The notes below the pieces were generated by a model. It made no database searches, was not told the origin of the DNA, and was given only the letters and a program-made list of their open reading frames with translations. The position numbers and the translations under genes were made by a program. Shown here piece after piece: positions 1 through 12,145 of a stretch of DNA of 64,000 nucleotides. Source of the stretch: Anticarsia gemmatalis (taxonomy: Eukaryota > Arthropoda > Insecta > Lepidoptera > Erebidae); the NCBI RefSeq assembly GCF_050436995.1, contig NC_134753.1, forward strand, positions 4,464,001 through 4,528,000. The letters run 5' to 3'. How positions within the stretch are numbered: position 1 is the stretch's first letter; the number at the start of each line of letters is the position of its first letter.

Positions 1-3000
1 CGTACAATTTTATATTAAAGTGCGCTAGGTACCCTTTTAGCCGGGATTTGTTTAACATTCCAATATTATTAATGTACCAACATTTAATATGAGTAAGTGA
101 GTGCGTGACATAACTTTAATTCACTAATGTTTTTAATGTTTGAGCCTAGTATTAATAACGACTAATGCGTGATACGGCGCTATAACACATTTAACCCATT
201 GAATTATATTACGTACTACGTAATTTGACTCGTATTTAATCTGGAAATGTCTGGAATGATCTGAAATTTGATTCATGATGGCGGTGACCAAGTGGCAGAT
301 TTTTGTTTTATTCTTTGTATTGATTTAATGATGATTATTATAAGTAATTGTAAAGCGATGTCGACCCTTCTTGCGATTAGCTCTCAAGACCCTTGATTTA
401 AACCCTAGGTCAAAAAAGTCTCATTAAGTTTTAGTCACAAAAAATCGGCATTCAGAGCCCGGATTAACAACGCCCAAATCGTCATTAATTCTGCACGTGA
501 TGTCATTTTAATTAGATACTTATTATTCCTTTACAAACGGTCGTTATTGTGGCTCATTCCGTTTACAATTGTATACAGATGTAAATAAGCTTACAATCAA
601 AATAGCTATTAACAGAATAGAGACAATTAAGTTTAGAAATACCAATTGGGTATTTGCGCGGCACAATTTCGTGAAACGTATTGTTCTAGCACAGAAATAG
701 CTATGACATCATTCGCGTCGGACATGATAATCAAAATCAATAATATCGCTGCATTCCTGGTCTAGAAACCGCTAGTTTGGAACCGCGGACCGAAATAGAG
801 TATACTCAATCGTTTCTTTTTTATGAGCATGGGGAGTAATCAACTATAGTCGGGTATACAATTCATGATGTTCATTCTTTTGGGAGTCGGACATGGGTTT
901 TGATTTGTACGTAGTAAAATCACTTTTGTGACCATCTTGGGAACTCGGGCAGTGCCTTGTTCAGTACAGTTCTATTGTCCGAAAGAAGTTAGATGAATCT
1001 GTCTATCTTCATTATATTAATCTATTAAAGAAGTAAGAGGATTCTTTGTTCAATTGACCTCATGAACCGAAGTGTATAACCTCATGACGGGTAAATGTTG
1101 TTTTCAATATCAAAACGTATCAGAAGTAAGTGAAAGAAAACTTCAGCGTTGAGCTAATGTCAGAACAAAACTCAACATAACCGATACCCAGCTAAAACTG
1201 TCCAGCTTTTAACTGTGAATACGGTACAAAACAGTACACAGAACAGTTGAACTACACTGGACCGACCAAAATGGCTATTGTAACAATTTCAGAAAGGACA
1301 ACAGCTGAGTGCACTAGTTGTTCATAGTTTGATATTGGCAAAGTTCGCCAGTCACGAGCTCGCACTGATGGCCTGTATTTAACGATACAAGTAATAATGC
1401 TCTAGTAATGGTATTGTCGCCTCTTATTTTACATACATTGTGGTTATTTTCGGCTTTTGTTAGTGCTTTGATGCTTTTTATATCGTTTGGTCGCTCGTTG
1501 TGGGATTAGGTTGATATAAATTTGTGTTTAAGTGCGGTTTTTATTTAAGTTAAGGCGCGTTAATACCAAAATGAGAATATTTTAGTGCCATTCTGCATTA
1601 CTGATATAAAACGCAGTTTATACAGAAACCGATTGTAAAGTTAGTATAACAAGCACGTATCTCACAATATAATATATTAAACAACATCAAAAAAACTCTT
1701 TTAGCATTTCTTATAGCGTCTTTTAATATCTAAAACTAAACGAAATCATTAATATAATCCAATATCTATTAAATGATAGCTTTAAACGCATCATCCGCAA
1801 ATTGGTTTGCACTTGATAGATTTCTGAAGTTAATCTCATCTGAAGCTCGTTTTGCAAAACAGTTTAATAGATATTAATGAAGGTTCCTATATCAAAGTAG
1901 CAGTCTAGACAGTCTATTACAGGCTATTACATTATCCACGGACGATGACGCGGGAGGCCCTACAAACGTTTAAGTAGGGTGAACAGGAAATGACAGAAAA
2001 TGGAAATATATGGAGCAAAGCCTTCAGAAACCGTTGAGTATTTTGTTTAAGGATGTCCATTACGGTAAACGACGTGCGTCGAACGTCTTTCAAAGTAAGG
2101 AAGGGTTACGAAGATACACAAATAGGCTTATTCAAAATCATAACGAAAGAGTAACTGCATTGCAAATAAGTAATAAAACGCTACAGCTATCAAACATCGT
2201 TTTAAAAGCCCGCATAGGATCAATTTTCACGTTTTTAAAGCTCACGTGTTTGCATATAAAATACATAAACGAAATACCTAACAAAAATGCAAATGGTTCG
2301 AAAAATGCTTTACTCTTTTTTATTAAATTCATTTTACGAAAGTTTTAAATGTCTGTTTTTGTTTTTCATATTTTCAACGACGAAACATATTTAAAATAGT
2401 TGTTGAGTTTTAATTTAATTTACGGTATCAAGTGTGAAACATAAATTGTTAAATATTTCAATTGAAATGACTGTGTGGTCTCATTATTTACTCAGTTGAC
2501 CTTTCCGATATAAAATTAACGGTGTTTGGAAATCTATTTATACATTACAGTAATTTAATTAATGAGATCGAGAGTAAATGAGCCAAATTAATTTATAGAA
2601 CTGCTACCATTGTTCAGTGGTCGTAACCGCACTATTTATCGTGAAATTTTCGGATCTATTCAGTAATTGATCCCAAAATGTTACAATTCCAGTGGTATTT
2701 AGTTTAATTGAAATGCTGATTTCGAATTTTGAGCGAATATAGTTTTTATCGCGTCACGATTCTCATTAAAATAAATCGGTGTACAAAATATATCTATTTA
2801 CATCCTATTTCAACACATCCAGCAAAAAGTTTGTGTATCAAATTACCAACTCCATTTGACCCCTTGGGTATACCGGCGTTCATATATTAATTTGATGTAG
2901 ATTAAATCGATTATTCGAAGGTTAGCCAGTTATTGATGGCTTAACCATTGATCTGAGACTAAGAACGTTACTGGCAACTAATTACTTGACTATTATTTAA

Positions 3001-3492
3001 TCCATGCTTAGTTTAACGTAGCAGTTGATTAGTCTGCTTAGCCGATTGGTATGCAAAATTCAACCTACAGCTAATAGTACTAGAGTACATTTTCAGGTAC
3101 AACAAGTACTGGACTGAAATTGCCTGTATTTAGCTTCATGTCTTGGAAATTCTAAGCTCTTCTTAGTTAATTATACTTATAGCTTAGATGCATTTGAATA
3201 ATAATGCAGGTTCGTGCATAGTTTAGGTAATTTATACCGAACATCGTGTTTGCATAAATAGTTTAAGCACCGTTTACTATGAAATTTTTGGTTTCAAGGA
3301 AATTACAATTATGCAGCAAAACCTGCATAATGGACATTCTACTACCGCATCGAAGAAAAACTATAAAGAATAATGACATTCAGAAAAACTGTTCTGTTGC
3401 TGTTTCCAGAGAAATACACTTAAACCTGAATTTTAAATAACTTTTGCATCGGAAACTTGTTTATATGATCTACTATCGTGAATTGTCACCAA
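1..3492. other. AT-rich left edge, no supported gene
   Basis: There is no recognised repeat or exon. A 112-codon ATG-started frame at 2010-2348 is basic and has no recognised motif. About one frame of this length is expected by chance in 64 kb at this base composition. Confidence 0.55.
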
Positions 3493-3750
3493 TCTATACT
3501 AATATTATAAAGCTGAAGAGTTTGTTTGTTTGATTGTTGATTTGAACGCGCTAATCTCAGGAACTACTGGTCCGATTTGAAAAATTCTTTCAGTGTTAGA
3601 TAGTCCATTTATCGAGGAAGGTTATAGGCTATATATCATTACACTACTACCAATAGGAACAGAGTACCAGTGAAAAATGTTACAAAAACGGGCAACATTT
3701 TGACCCATTCTCTCTTATGTAACGCAAGCGAAGTTGCGCGGGTCAGCTAG
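3493..3750 (+). mobile_element. short non-autonomous Helitron (full length, plus orientation)
   Basis: The element begins TCTATACTAATATTATAAAG and ends GGGTCAGCTAG, between a host A (3492) and a host T (3751), as Helitrons do (A|TC...CTRR|T). A short hairpin (CGCAA-GCGAAG-TTGCG) lies about 12 nt before the 3' end. It has no coding capacity. The sequence matches my memory of an abundant lepidopteran interspersed repeat. A second copy, about 92% identical by eye, lies inverted at 5267-5520. Confidence 0.85.
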
Positions 3751-5266
3751 TACTTAATAAATGCACAAGAGAATATTCTTTTTGTATTTTAATTATACAC
3801 AAACATCTCTTAGTACCATCGATAACTGCCATAAAAATAGTAGAGACGGGAAATTAACAGCTTCAATTTGAATATTTTACAAAACTAATATTACAGAACT
3901 ATAAATAACTTTATCCCTAATAACGATCCTCCTGAAACTTTATAGTAGAGTGGAACACTTCAAATGTAGAAACGAACAGGAACCGGAAGCTTTTGACGTT
4001 TATTAAAACTTGAGGACACAATTAATTATGTTTGTTTAGATACAAGTGGACTTCTTTAGTCTTACTTTTATTTGAAAGCTCTACGGCACTACGAGGACAG
4101 TCATAGAATAGAGCGCAGAGTATAATTTAATTTGATGTAGATTTTTTGCAGAACTCTGAAGACTGTTTTTAAATAAAATTGCGAATTTTTCCTTAACGCT
4201 GTTTAACGCTTGTGTAATTTTCAACTTCGCTATTTTTTTTTCTTTCTACAATGAAAGAAATATAATATGTAAACTTGAATTCCGTAATGACGATGTCTTA
4301 AAAAGAAGCTTGCGTAAGTACTCAACTGACTGATATGGATGAGGCAAGGGAAGTACCAAGGGTCGTACCAAGTGGCGTTCTTTGGTCTCGGCCTATGTGA
4401 TTTTATGAATGTAATCATAATAGCCTTTAACTTGATATTAGCGGCACTAAGCTTTTGCATATCATTATTACAAACTGTCGATAGTGACACGAATAGTCAT
4501 TAGTAATTCGTGATCGCTCTCTGTTCGCTGTCATCGGCAGACATTGCTATGTGAGATAGCCCTGGGACTCGAAAAATGCTGTCGTAGCTTCCTTACAAAC
4601 GTTATTTGCTTGCTCTTTTACATTGAACGTTTGACCATTGATGCTTAATGATCCAGACTTCCTGAAAACAGATCTGTGGAGTAACTGGGTTGTGTGTGAT
4701 GGAAAGGTCTTTTAAATAAGAGAGGTTATTAAAATTATAATATGTTGTAGCCTGTGTTCTTCGTTGGACCAAAGTCCTAAGAGATTGCACAAGATAGATA
4801 ATTTTTTAAAAAATGGGGAGCCCATTACCCAGCAGTGTACTTTACAGACATTGAAAAAGAAAAGTAATATATGTATGTGCTTTTTTTTTACTTTCTTTCG
4901 TTCGTCTATCTCGTATATTTTTGTCGTAATCATACCTTAATTAACAAAATAGTCGTTGTAACGTAAATCAGCGGTCAGGAAATAAACACGTCCACGCTTA
5001 ATTATTCTCGAAGTAAACATCAGAATTGAGTTTGAGTTGCGAATCGCGATAATGTATTCTCGCTACATATTTCCACCTTAGTTACTCGACGCTAAGTGAA
5101 GCGTTAAGCTGATTAGGGAAGTTCTCTTTTACATACACCCCTCACTTGTAACGTCTCATGTATGCTAGAGAATATTTAGTTACGCAATAATACGTAGAGC
5201 AAGTTTTAGAGTTGCGCTAGATTTGGAAGTCATACTAAAATATTCATTTCCAACTTTATACTAACA

Positions 5267-5520
5267 CTAACTGACCCGCGCAACTTCGCTTGCGTCACAT
5301 AAGAAAGAATGGGTCAAAAATTTCCCCGTTTTTGTAACATTTTTTATTGCTACTCTGCTCCTCTTGGTAGTAGCGTGATGGTATATAGCCTATAACCTTC
5401 CTCGATAAATCGACTATCTAACACTGAAATAATTTTTCAAATCGGACCAGTAGTTTCTGAGATTAGCGCGTTCAAACAAACAAACAAACAAACTCTTCAG
5501 CTTTATAATATTAGTATAGA
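5267..5520 (-). mobile_element. short non-autonomous Helitron (full length, minus orientation)
   Basis: This is the reverse-complement copy of the element at 3493-3750. Its 5' end reads TCTATACTAATATTATAAAG from 5520 leftwards, next to a host A on that strand. The 3' end is GGGTCAGTTAG, one change from the usual CTAG. The subterminal CGCAA/TTGCG hairpin is intact. The TTTG run near the 5' end has expanded ((CAAA)n on the plus strand, about 5474-5492). Confidence 0.83.
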
Positions 5521-6284
5521 TTAATCGCTAAGTATCGCATAATTGGTAAAAACAGAAATGCCAAAACATCTTTTATAAAACCAAATCGTTAATTTATTTA
5601 ACTTTCTATCTTAGTATTTCTAGTATCAATTTTAAAATTTTAACCGAGATGTTATAATGTAAACTTCACATGCTCAAACTCGAGTACAAGGAGCAGATCC
5701 ACATGTTGCACAAAAATGTCGAGCAACAAATATTTGATAAGTTAAAACGTAGCTTTATTGTACACGTACCTTCTGCGGCGTACCTCCGTACTTTATCAGA
5801 ACATTGAGAACTCCGGGGGACTTTGTTTACCTACATAAATAACATTACGAAAGTTGTGTACTTTGAAAACTTAGTTGAAATATACTAATGATGTAACATC
5901 TACAAGAACAAAGTTGTTTTGACATAATTCACGTCTAGTAGTCGCCCGGAGTTATATTATCCGTGTGTATTTTGTTCTTGAGACTAAGTTATAAAAATAC
6001 GAATTCTAAAAACAATGAACCAAAAAATTACAATTTGTTTTGACATTTTCCTTATTATTTGCCGGAGTTGAATGACCAATGCGCATCACGTTGTAGATTT
6101 GAAAATCGAAAACAAAATAGCCAGGGAGAGCACGGGACATGTCTCGAATTTTGAGGAACTGAAAATACTGGAAGCTAGAAATTCCGTGTATCAATAAATT
6201 TTGTAACGTTCGCTAAATTCAAAAGTTATTCATCGGATAAATTTATATTCATCTAGTTTTCAGAACTGAGTAGCACGGTTCGAC

Positions 6285-6410
6285 GAGTTTGACGCTTAAA
6301 ATGTACTGCCAAAATATGTAGTTGCTACAATTTTATTATCATTCAAAATTTTTCGTTTGATAGTCGGTTGTCGGTAGTCGATAGTGGTAGAGAATCGGTA
6401 CAGAATAACG
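6285..6410 (+). repeat. decayed copy of a palindromic MITE-like family
   Basis: The segment from GAGTTTGACGCTTAAAATG through CATTCAAAATTTTTCG to the TAGTCGATAGTGGTAG stretch aligns by eye with the better-preserved copy at 21755-21970. It lacks the middle GGCCGCTAGAGGCGCT block. It marks the left edge of a cluster of repeat debris that runs to the SINE at 6801. Confidence 0.5.
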
Positions 6411-6439
6411 TCCGTAACCAGATTTAACAGAAATCCGAG

Positions 6440-6700
6440 TAGTATATCTAGAAACATGGCATTAATTAGTCGTCCATGTCCGAACTATGCCGTGACCCCA
6501 GTTGCAATAGTCTTGCAGATCCGGGTGGACCAAACAATAGCGATATTGGGAGCACGTACACCGTGCCTCGAGCTTTGACACTGTTTGACGTTGGCCGTTT
6601 ATTGGCCGGCTGGTAGCTGTTACTGCGCTGTTACTATTGAATTGGAGGTTAAGGTGTGCCGCATGTTTGTATTGTTTGTTTTGTTTCAGTTGCATCGATT
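6440..6700. other. GC-richer block of unknown origin, possibly transposon-derived
   Basis: Base composition rises to nearly half GC across this interval. Frames are open on both strands: plus 6456-6578 begins with ATG and reads MALISRPCPNYAV; minus reads a Cys/His/Trp-containing peptide ending YCNWGHGIVRTWTTN. It lies between a decayed MITE and a SINE, which favours a fragment of a repeat over a host exon. I find no matching splice sites and do not recognise the family. Confidence 0.3.
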
Positions 6701-6800
6701 GGAGCAAAACGTCCGGTGTAGCCTTTTATTCATTGCTTCTGTAGAGTGTGCTAGTGTCAAGTTAGGTATTATAAACTATCTGTAATTTTAAACTTTGACT

Positions 6801-7006
6801 GCCTTCGTGGCGCAGTGGTTTAGGTCGCCACGCCAATACCATTGCGTCGGGAGGCCGTGGGTTCGATTCCCACACGAAGCAATTATTTGTGCGATGCACA
6901 AATTATATAATTATTTTGGGTCTGGTCATGCTTTGTGTCCGTTGTTTGTAAGTCCCCGCGACACAAAAGAAATTCTTAATGCGCGAGTTGTCCTTAAAAA
7001 TACAGT
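6801..7006 (+). mobile_element. tRNA-derived SINE, near full length
   Basis: The head resembles a tRNA: GCCTTCG at 6801 pairs with CGAAGC near 6880, an A-box-like GTGGCGCAGTGG follows the start, and a perfect B box (GGTTCGATTCC, 6860-6870) is present. The body then reads GGTCTGGTCATGCTTTGTGTC and GACACAAAAGAAATTCTTAATGCGCGAG, as in a common lepidopteran SINE family. Flanking AATTTTAAACT (6784-6794) and a similar AATTTTTAACT near 7030 may be the target duplication. It is not a functional tRNA gene: the anticodon arm is poor and non-tRNA body sequence follows directly. Confidence 0.8.
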
Positions 7007-7307
7007 ATCAAATATAGGTTGTGTTTTTCAAATTTTTAACTCGTAACGAAATGTTAAACGTGTTAAAACTGTTTTTACCAATGTCGTGTGTTTTTTCGAT
7101 GATACTACCGATGTTTCCAATTAGATAATTGTTTGGTTCAGTCATGCGAAGAAGTAAACATTACAAAACAAACAACTGGATAAAGAGTTTTATTAGTTGG
7201 TTTAATTTCCGTTTTATAAAAAAATATAGAGTTGTAGCTTTCAAACTATTAATCATAAATAAAATTGTACCCAGTACAATGTAATTAAGTAATCACGCAA
7301 CTTTGAT

Positions 7308-7315
7308 TGACGTCA
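7308..7315. promoter_or_regulatory. CRE-type palindrome TGACGTCA
   Basis: Exact 8-bp CRE consensus, one of at least five in the window. Binding is not shown. Confidence 0.25.
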
Positions 7316-7440
7316 AACTATTTGCACTAGTTTCTAAATCATATCATTTCTAATTTATGTTACTGAGTACTGTTATTTCTAAGCTAACTATTATTTGGTA
7401 ATTAACACTTTATTTTTGCGCAGGAAGTTGAATAATTTGA

Positions 7441-7464
7441 ACAGTTTACTGGCGAGTAAACTGT
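7441..7464. repeat. perfect 10-bp hairpin with GGCG loop
   Basis: ACAGTTTACT and AGTAAACTGT are exact reverse complements separated by GGCG. A partial echo of the motif (TTTACTGGTCGTTTAC) follows at about 7475. Its role is unknown. Confidence 0.7.
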
Positions 7465-7974
7465 ATAGTTATAATTTACTGGTCGTTTACAAAACAATAA
7501 AGTGAACATAGGAAACCGAACTGTATAAAAATACAATTTTCCTACCTTTATCATTCGTGTATACCCGACGTAATTGGAAGTAACAAGAAACTCTACCTGG
7601 TAGGAAATGGAAACATGTTTATTTTGCATCTTACGGCTCCTAAGTTTCGGAGAGAGGCGGTCAGAATTATTTGCCTAGAGGAACTTGTAGAATTGATTTT
7701 CAAAGTTTCCGTTTGAAATGAGCGCCCCTCCACGTTTACAACACATTTTATTTGATTTCTTGTACGTGTTCCAAATACATAAACTTGCGTTTCGCGTAAT
7801 ATTTGTAATAGAAGCTTCAAAGGTACGTGAAAATTCTGCAAATAAGTAATTGGAAGGAGGAAGTTTCTGGGAAACGAGTGTAGCTAACTACTTTAAAGGA
7901 ATGTTTTCTACGTAAGGACGAAGTTATTATGAATTGGCTTCGTGTTCATGTTCATAAAGCTTTAGTTTGTTCGC

Positions 7975-8106
7975 ATGGCGGGTGCTCGCTCACCTATCGC
8001 GTGTTCTGGATCAGCGGCCGCATGTGACCTGCCCCGCGATGCATGCACCACACCGCACCACGCCGCACCACGCCGTGCCGCGCCTTCCACTCGCCATCAC
8101 ACTTAA
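7975..8106 (+). other. GC-rich patch with 43-codon ORF and 10-bp minisatellite
   Basis: This short patch is far richer in GC than its flanks. On the plus strand ATG at 7975 opens 43 codons to TAA at 8104-8106 (starts MAGARSPIACSG, Ala/Arg/His-rich). Three 10-bp units, CACCACACCG then CACCACGCCG twice, lie at 8046-8075 inside it. On the minus strand an excellent donor match (ATAG|GTGAGC, GT at 7993-7992) ends a frame open in phase 1, the phase used by the minus-strand gene. However, no good acceptor lies on its upstream side. It could be a small exon, a 5' non-coding exon or a promoter. I cannot decide which. Confidence 0.3.
8046..8075. repeat. minisatellite, three 10-bp units
   Basis: Tandem CACCACACCG, CACCACGCCG, CACCACGCCG, followed by a degenerate TGCCGCGCC. 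It gives the surrounding patch its high GC content. Confidence 0.75.
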
Positions 8107-9023
8107 TACCACATTTACCAGACAAACCTTTTAATGTGCCTGTTACAATTACGCTTCAATTATAATGTGTTTGATGCAGCTTTGCGTGATTTCCCTAATT
8201 AACTAATTACCCGATTTATAATGGATGATGTTTCCTAAATACCATCATTGCTGGTGAAAACCACAGGTGTTATTAATATATTATTATTACCGAATACTCT
8301 GTTTTGATTACGTTATATACATTTGAGTGAATAGTTTAATCTCAAACACAATCAATGTTTTCATCTCTAAAGCAAAACAACTTGTTTTTCAGATAAAAGT
8401 TAGTTGCGGTAGTTGTTTTGAAAACGTACCTCGGCGAGTTTCAGTCGTGTTCCCTTTCTATCACGCTGAGACAATAAAACACGACTGGAAGTGGGTATTC
8501 AGAATGCAAAACGCTTACCGCGTCGCGCGCTTGAATCCGAACAGTTCTAGCTCTTTGTAGAATAATGTGACTAAGTAATTAGTACGGCAGAACTTCGCTC
8601 GGATTCCATGAATTCAACTCGGAAATTAAGTCGGCGAATTCATTGCAGATTCGGGAATGGAGCACAACCGCAGTTTATCAATTGCTTATCTCTGTGTGCA
8701 AGTTGTCAGGGGATTAATTAATTATAACTCTATTATCTATGTGCACAACGTTGACATAGAACCAGCCTGTATAGAACTGATAAATTACTTAACAATTTGC
8801 TACAAAATGTATGACACTATGAATTCTCGAGCGTAAAGCGTGAGTGGTTAGACCCAAATCATTATAATAAAGCTTTGTGAGTGACGTAATCGCGAATGTT
8901 TTACCACAAGTTAATCCGCTGACCACGTTAGTGTCACTTAAGTTTTATATGGGCGCGTTAGTGCATTTCGCAAGCGGAGCCAGTCTAATAACTCTGCCAC
9001 GAGTGAGGCGAGGAATTCAAACG

Positions 9024-9031
9024 TGACGTCA
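9024..9031. promoter_or_regulatory. CRE-type palindrome TGACGTCA
   Basis: Exact CRE consensus within ACGTGACGTCATCTCACGTC, which also contains a flanking ACGT repeat. Confidence 0.25.
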
Positions 9032-10315
9032 TCTCACGTCGCTTTACAATGTCCATGAATAAAATGGAGTGGCATATTAAAGCTCGGGTAACGGCTCGTA
9101 CGAAATGTAGGCATGGAAAGATTTTCATTAGTCTGTCTCGCTCGGAAAGAATTCTTGGGCCAATCACGCACTGCATTAGTGTTCTGATGTTCGGTTTTAT
9201 TTGATTGTGTGGTTGTTGCTCTATAGGCTCTGGAATTAGTTTGTTGATAGACAAAAACAAAATAACATATACGTTTGCTGACTTGACTTCTCAGTCACTA
9301 CTTTCGTATTTATAGTCTTAGTCCGATATGGTTAAGCATTTTAGCTGTAAGTATAAGAAATTGGGGTTATATCCAAAAATACAATAAAGTTCGTAACTTA
9401 TAAAATGTTAATTTGCCAACTTAATTGCACTAACATGCAAAAAGTGGAAAGATCAGAAAGATAAAATTACTGAAGTCTATTATTTCAAAAGCTCTTAATT
9501 TCTTTCAGATTAACTACTTTCACGAGATTTTATCGCAGCTAATTTTTAGTTTAACTAGTTTAAAATTTCTCGACACTTTTTATCTTTAGTTCTACGGTAG
9601 CGAAAAATCGTAACTTTTATCTTGTACTTTTTAACACGTGTTCACGTTAACGTTAGAAATGACGTCGCGATATACGTCATATCCATGCGGGTATTATACC
9701 TGCCTCTCAATTAAAAACGTTTGCTCAATTCCAAAAACAATAGATCAACTTCAGTTAACATAGCTGGCGAGATAAATATTCACGTTTGACTGAATTTCAC
9801 TTTATACCTACACACAGTACATTTTCAATCAACATTTCCAATTTAGTTCAGTTCGATTCAACGAACTCGCATTTATGATATAAGGCTCAGGCGTTAGTGG
9901 GTATCAGGATGTTAAATAACAATTATATTATACACGACAGTTCATTTCAGTTCGCAAACATACGCTTAACGAACATAAAAGGTATTATTTAACTGTTTCA
10001 AAGCAGAGCCCTGTTGATCGCGACTATTGCATTTGCAATATTACAGTAGTCATTACCCTTAGATGGTCTAAAGGCCATTACTGTCTCAGTCATTACAGGA
10101 GACCTAACATAATTTGTATAAGGTACATGTACGTTCTACCTGAGTATATTTGCTCATCATACGATTTTATACAGATGTACATTGCACTCATTTAACAGAA
10201 TGCGTACGCATTTATGTAAATATAGTTAACTATCTTCAATGCTGGATATTTGTTTCTTGATTTGCAGCACTTATTTCTACGACAATATCTAACTGTGGAA
10301 AATCACGCTATTGTG

Positions 10316-10420
10316 ACTTCTTCTTCTTGTCGTATGATTAGTGGTCAACCTAGTGTCAAAGTTGTTCAAGCCGCCCGAAGACTTTTGACGTGACTGTCGT
10401 TGGCTATTGTGACGATTTCA
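10316..10420 (+). repeat. dispersed lepidopteran-type repeat, copy 1
   Basis: The core GTGGTCAACCTAGTGTCAAA followed by GTTGTTCAAGCCGCCCGAAG recurs almost identically, inverted, near 60800-60892. Both copies carry a TTCTT-rich start and a TTTGACxTG end. I recall this as a common short repeat in moth genomes but cannot name the family. Confidence 0.65.
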
Positions 10421-12134
10421 TATTTTTCTTCTACAATCAAATAATATTGCGTAGATATATTTTTAAGTATTTGGGATTATTGTATCCTTTCAACCGTTAG
10501 TTCCTCCATCACTTGACCTTGCTCTAGGATATTTCTCGTCGTTTGTACTCTCAGTACGGTCCCCTGGCTAGCAGGTTGTCACCAGTCTTTGTCCAGTCTT
10601 TAATGAGGAAGGTCGCTTAAGTTGTTGTTTGTTCCCCTTTGATGTGTTAAAAACCGGAACGTACAAAAGTTTTCATGTTTGCGGTATTTTGTAGAAATGT
10701 TTTCACTTACTTTGACGCTTTATCAGTACGTATTGTATGAATCAAATGTATTTCGTGTTGACTATTTTGGTAGGTCTGTGCATTTTCATTTTCAATGTAA
10801 GAAGGGTCAAATCTGATTGTAATTTGTATTAAGGCGTTCGTTTCTTATGATATAATATACTATACATCGTTATACAATATACTATTTGTAAAATTATTTC
10901 AAAATATATCGCTTACTTTAATTTGCCGTAAACTAGCAAGCTTTCATAAACACCAGTTAATGATAAAATAAAGCAAAATACATAACACGAGGTACCTAAT
11001 AACTAAACGGTCTTCATTTTAACTGCTGCGTTATAACACTGCATAATTATGTAGCAAACACATAACAATATAGTCCACTGGTGTTGCCTACATACATAAA
11101 TTTTGCGGGTAGCCGTGCTATACCTTGTAGATAGTATCTCGGTTCCGTTTCCTGTGTTGGGAGAAAAACAAGCGATTCGGAATTGAAATGTCGTAGTCGG
11201 TGGCGCGAGTACGATATGGGGAATGTTTCTACAGCTTTGTTTGAAATTTCTGTTACCGTAACTAGAATTTGTAGTTGGTGTGTGTTTTTTATAGGACTGT
11301 ACGATGTGTTACATGAAACTGGTTAAAAGGCTCGAAATGGAAAAATATGTACTTATACAAACAATATTTGATACAAAGGATACGAAACATAATAATTAAA
11401 TATTTTAAGAAATATAGTCCTTTTCGTAAAAAAAAGACGATTTATCATATAATTTCATTACCTTGATTGCATTTTGTGGACATTTCCTATTTTTATCCAT
11501 CTTCACGTTAACTTTGTTTGATAATTCTGTATTAATATGTTTAAAAAGACCGCTTATTCTACAATGTTTCCTGAAGCGGTAATTAAATTGCTTTTCAGCG
11601 AGGTATTTCTATTGTTATGCCTTTGGGGCTTGTGCCTTGCTCTCATGTTTGGTTCCCTTACAATGCTCGGAAAACTTGTGAAGTTGAAACAATATCACAG
11701 TTCATTATTAAACAAAAACACTGAAGGAACTAATCAAATCCGCAGTCTATTATTATAGGCCACCTATAATATATTTTGGTCACGGTCATTTCTTCTACAA
11801 AAAAGCTAAGAAAGGAGTTTATTAAACATCTCCGAATAAAAAATATACACAAAAATGCACTGCATTTCAGCACCGACTGCTTACCAGCGCTGTGTTTTAC
11901 GCTTATTTTCCCATAGAAATTTACATATTTACCGCGGCGCTTCCACCGGCCCGCATTATTAGAAGCCACTGTCTACCAGATAATACTGTTCCTAAAAATA
12001 CATAGCCGCCCAAGGTAAAAAATTTAATATAAAGTATAAGTTTTTTTCTTACAAATTATAAAGAAGATAAGGTTTTTAATAAAGTTTGATTAAAAACTTA
12101 ATTCTTTCAACGTGAAATATTCTTTGTATCCGAC

Positions 12135-12145
12135 AATATGGCGGC
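12135..12145 (+). promoter_or_regulatory. YY1/Pho-type consensus AATATGGCGGC
   Basis: Exact match to the AANATGGCGGC consensus known for YY1-family factors. ATG at 12138 within it opens a 52-codon frame to 12296 (begins MAASIDWRTKVIRSHRREL) that has no other support. Confidence 0.3.

Noticed and set aside
2010..2348. 112-codon ATG-started basic frame
   Set aside because: Its length is at the chance expectation, with no motif, codon signal or promoter evidence.
6801..6881. Possible tRNA gene with perfect B box
   Set aside because: The anticodon arm does not fold well and the sequence continues directly into a SINE body; the same head recurs at 13.5 kb.
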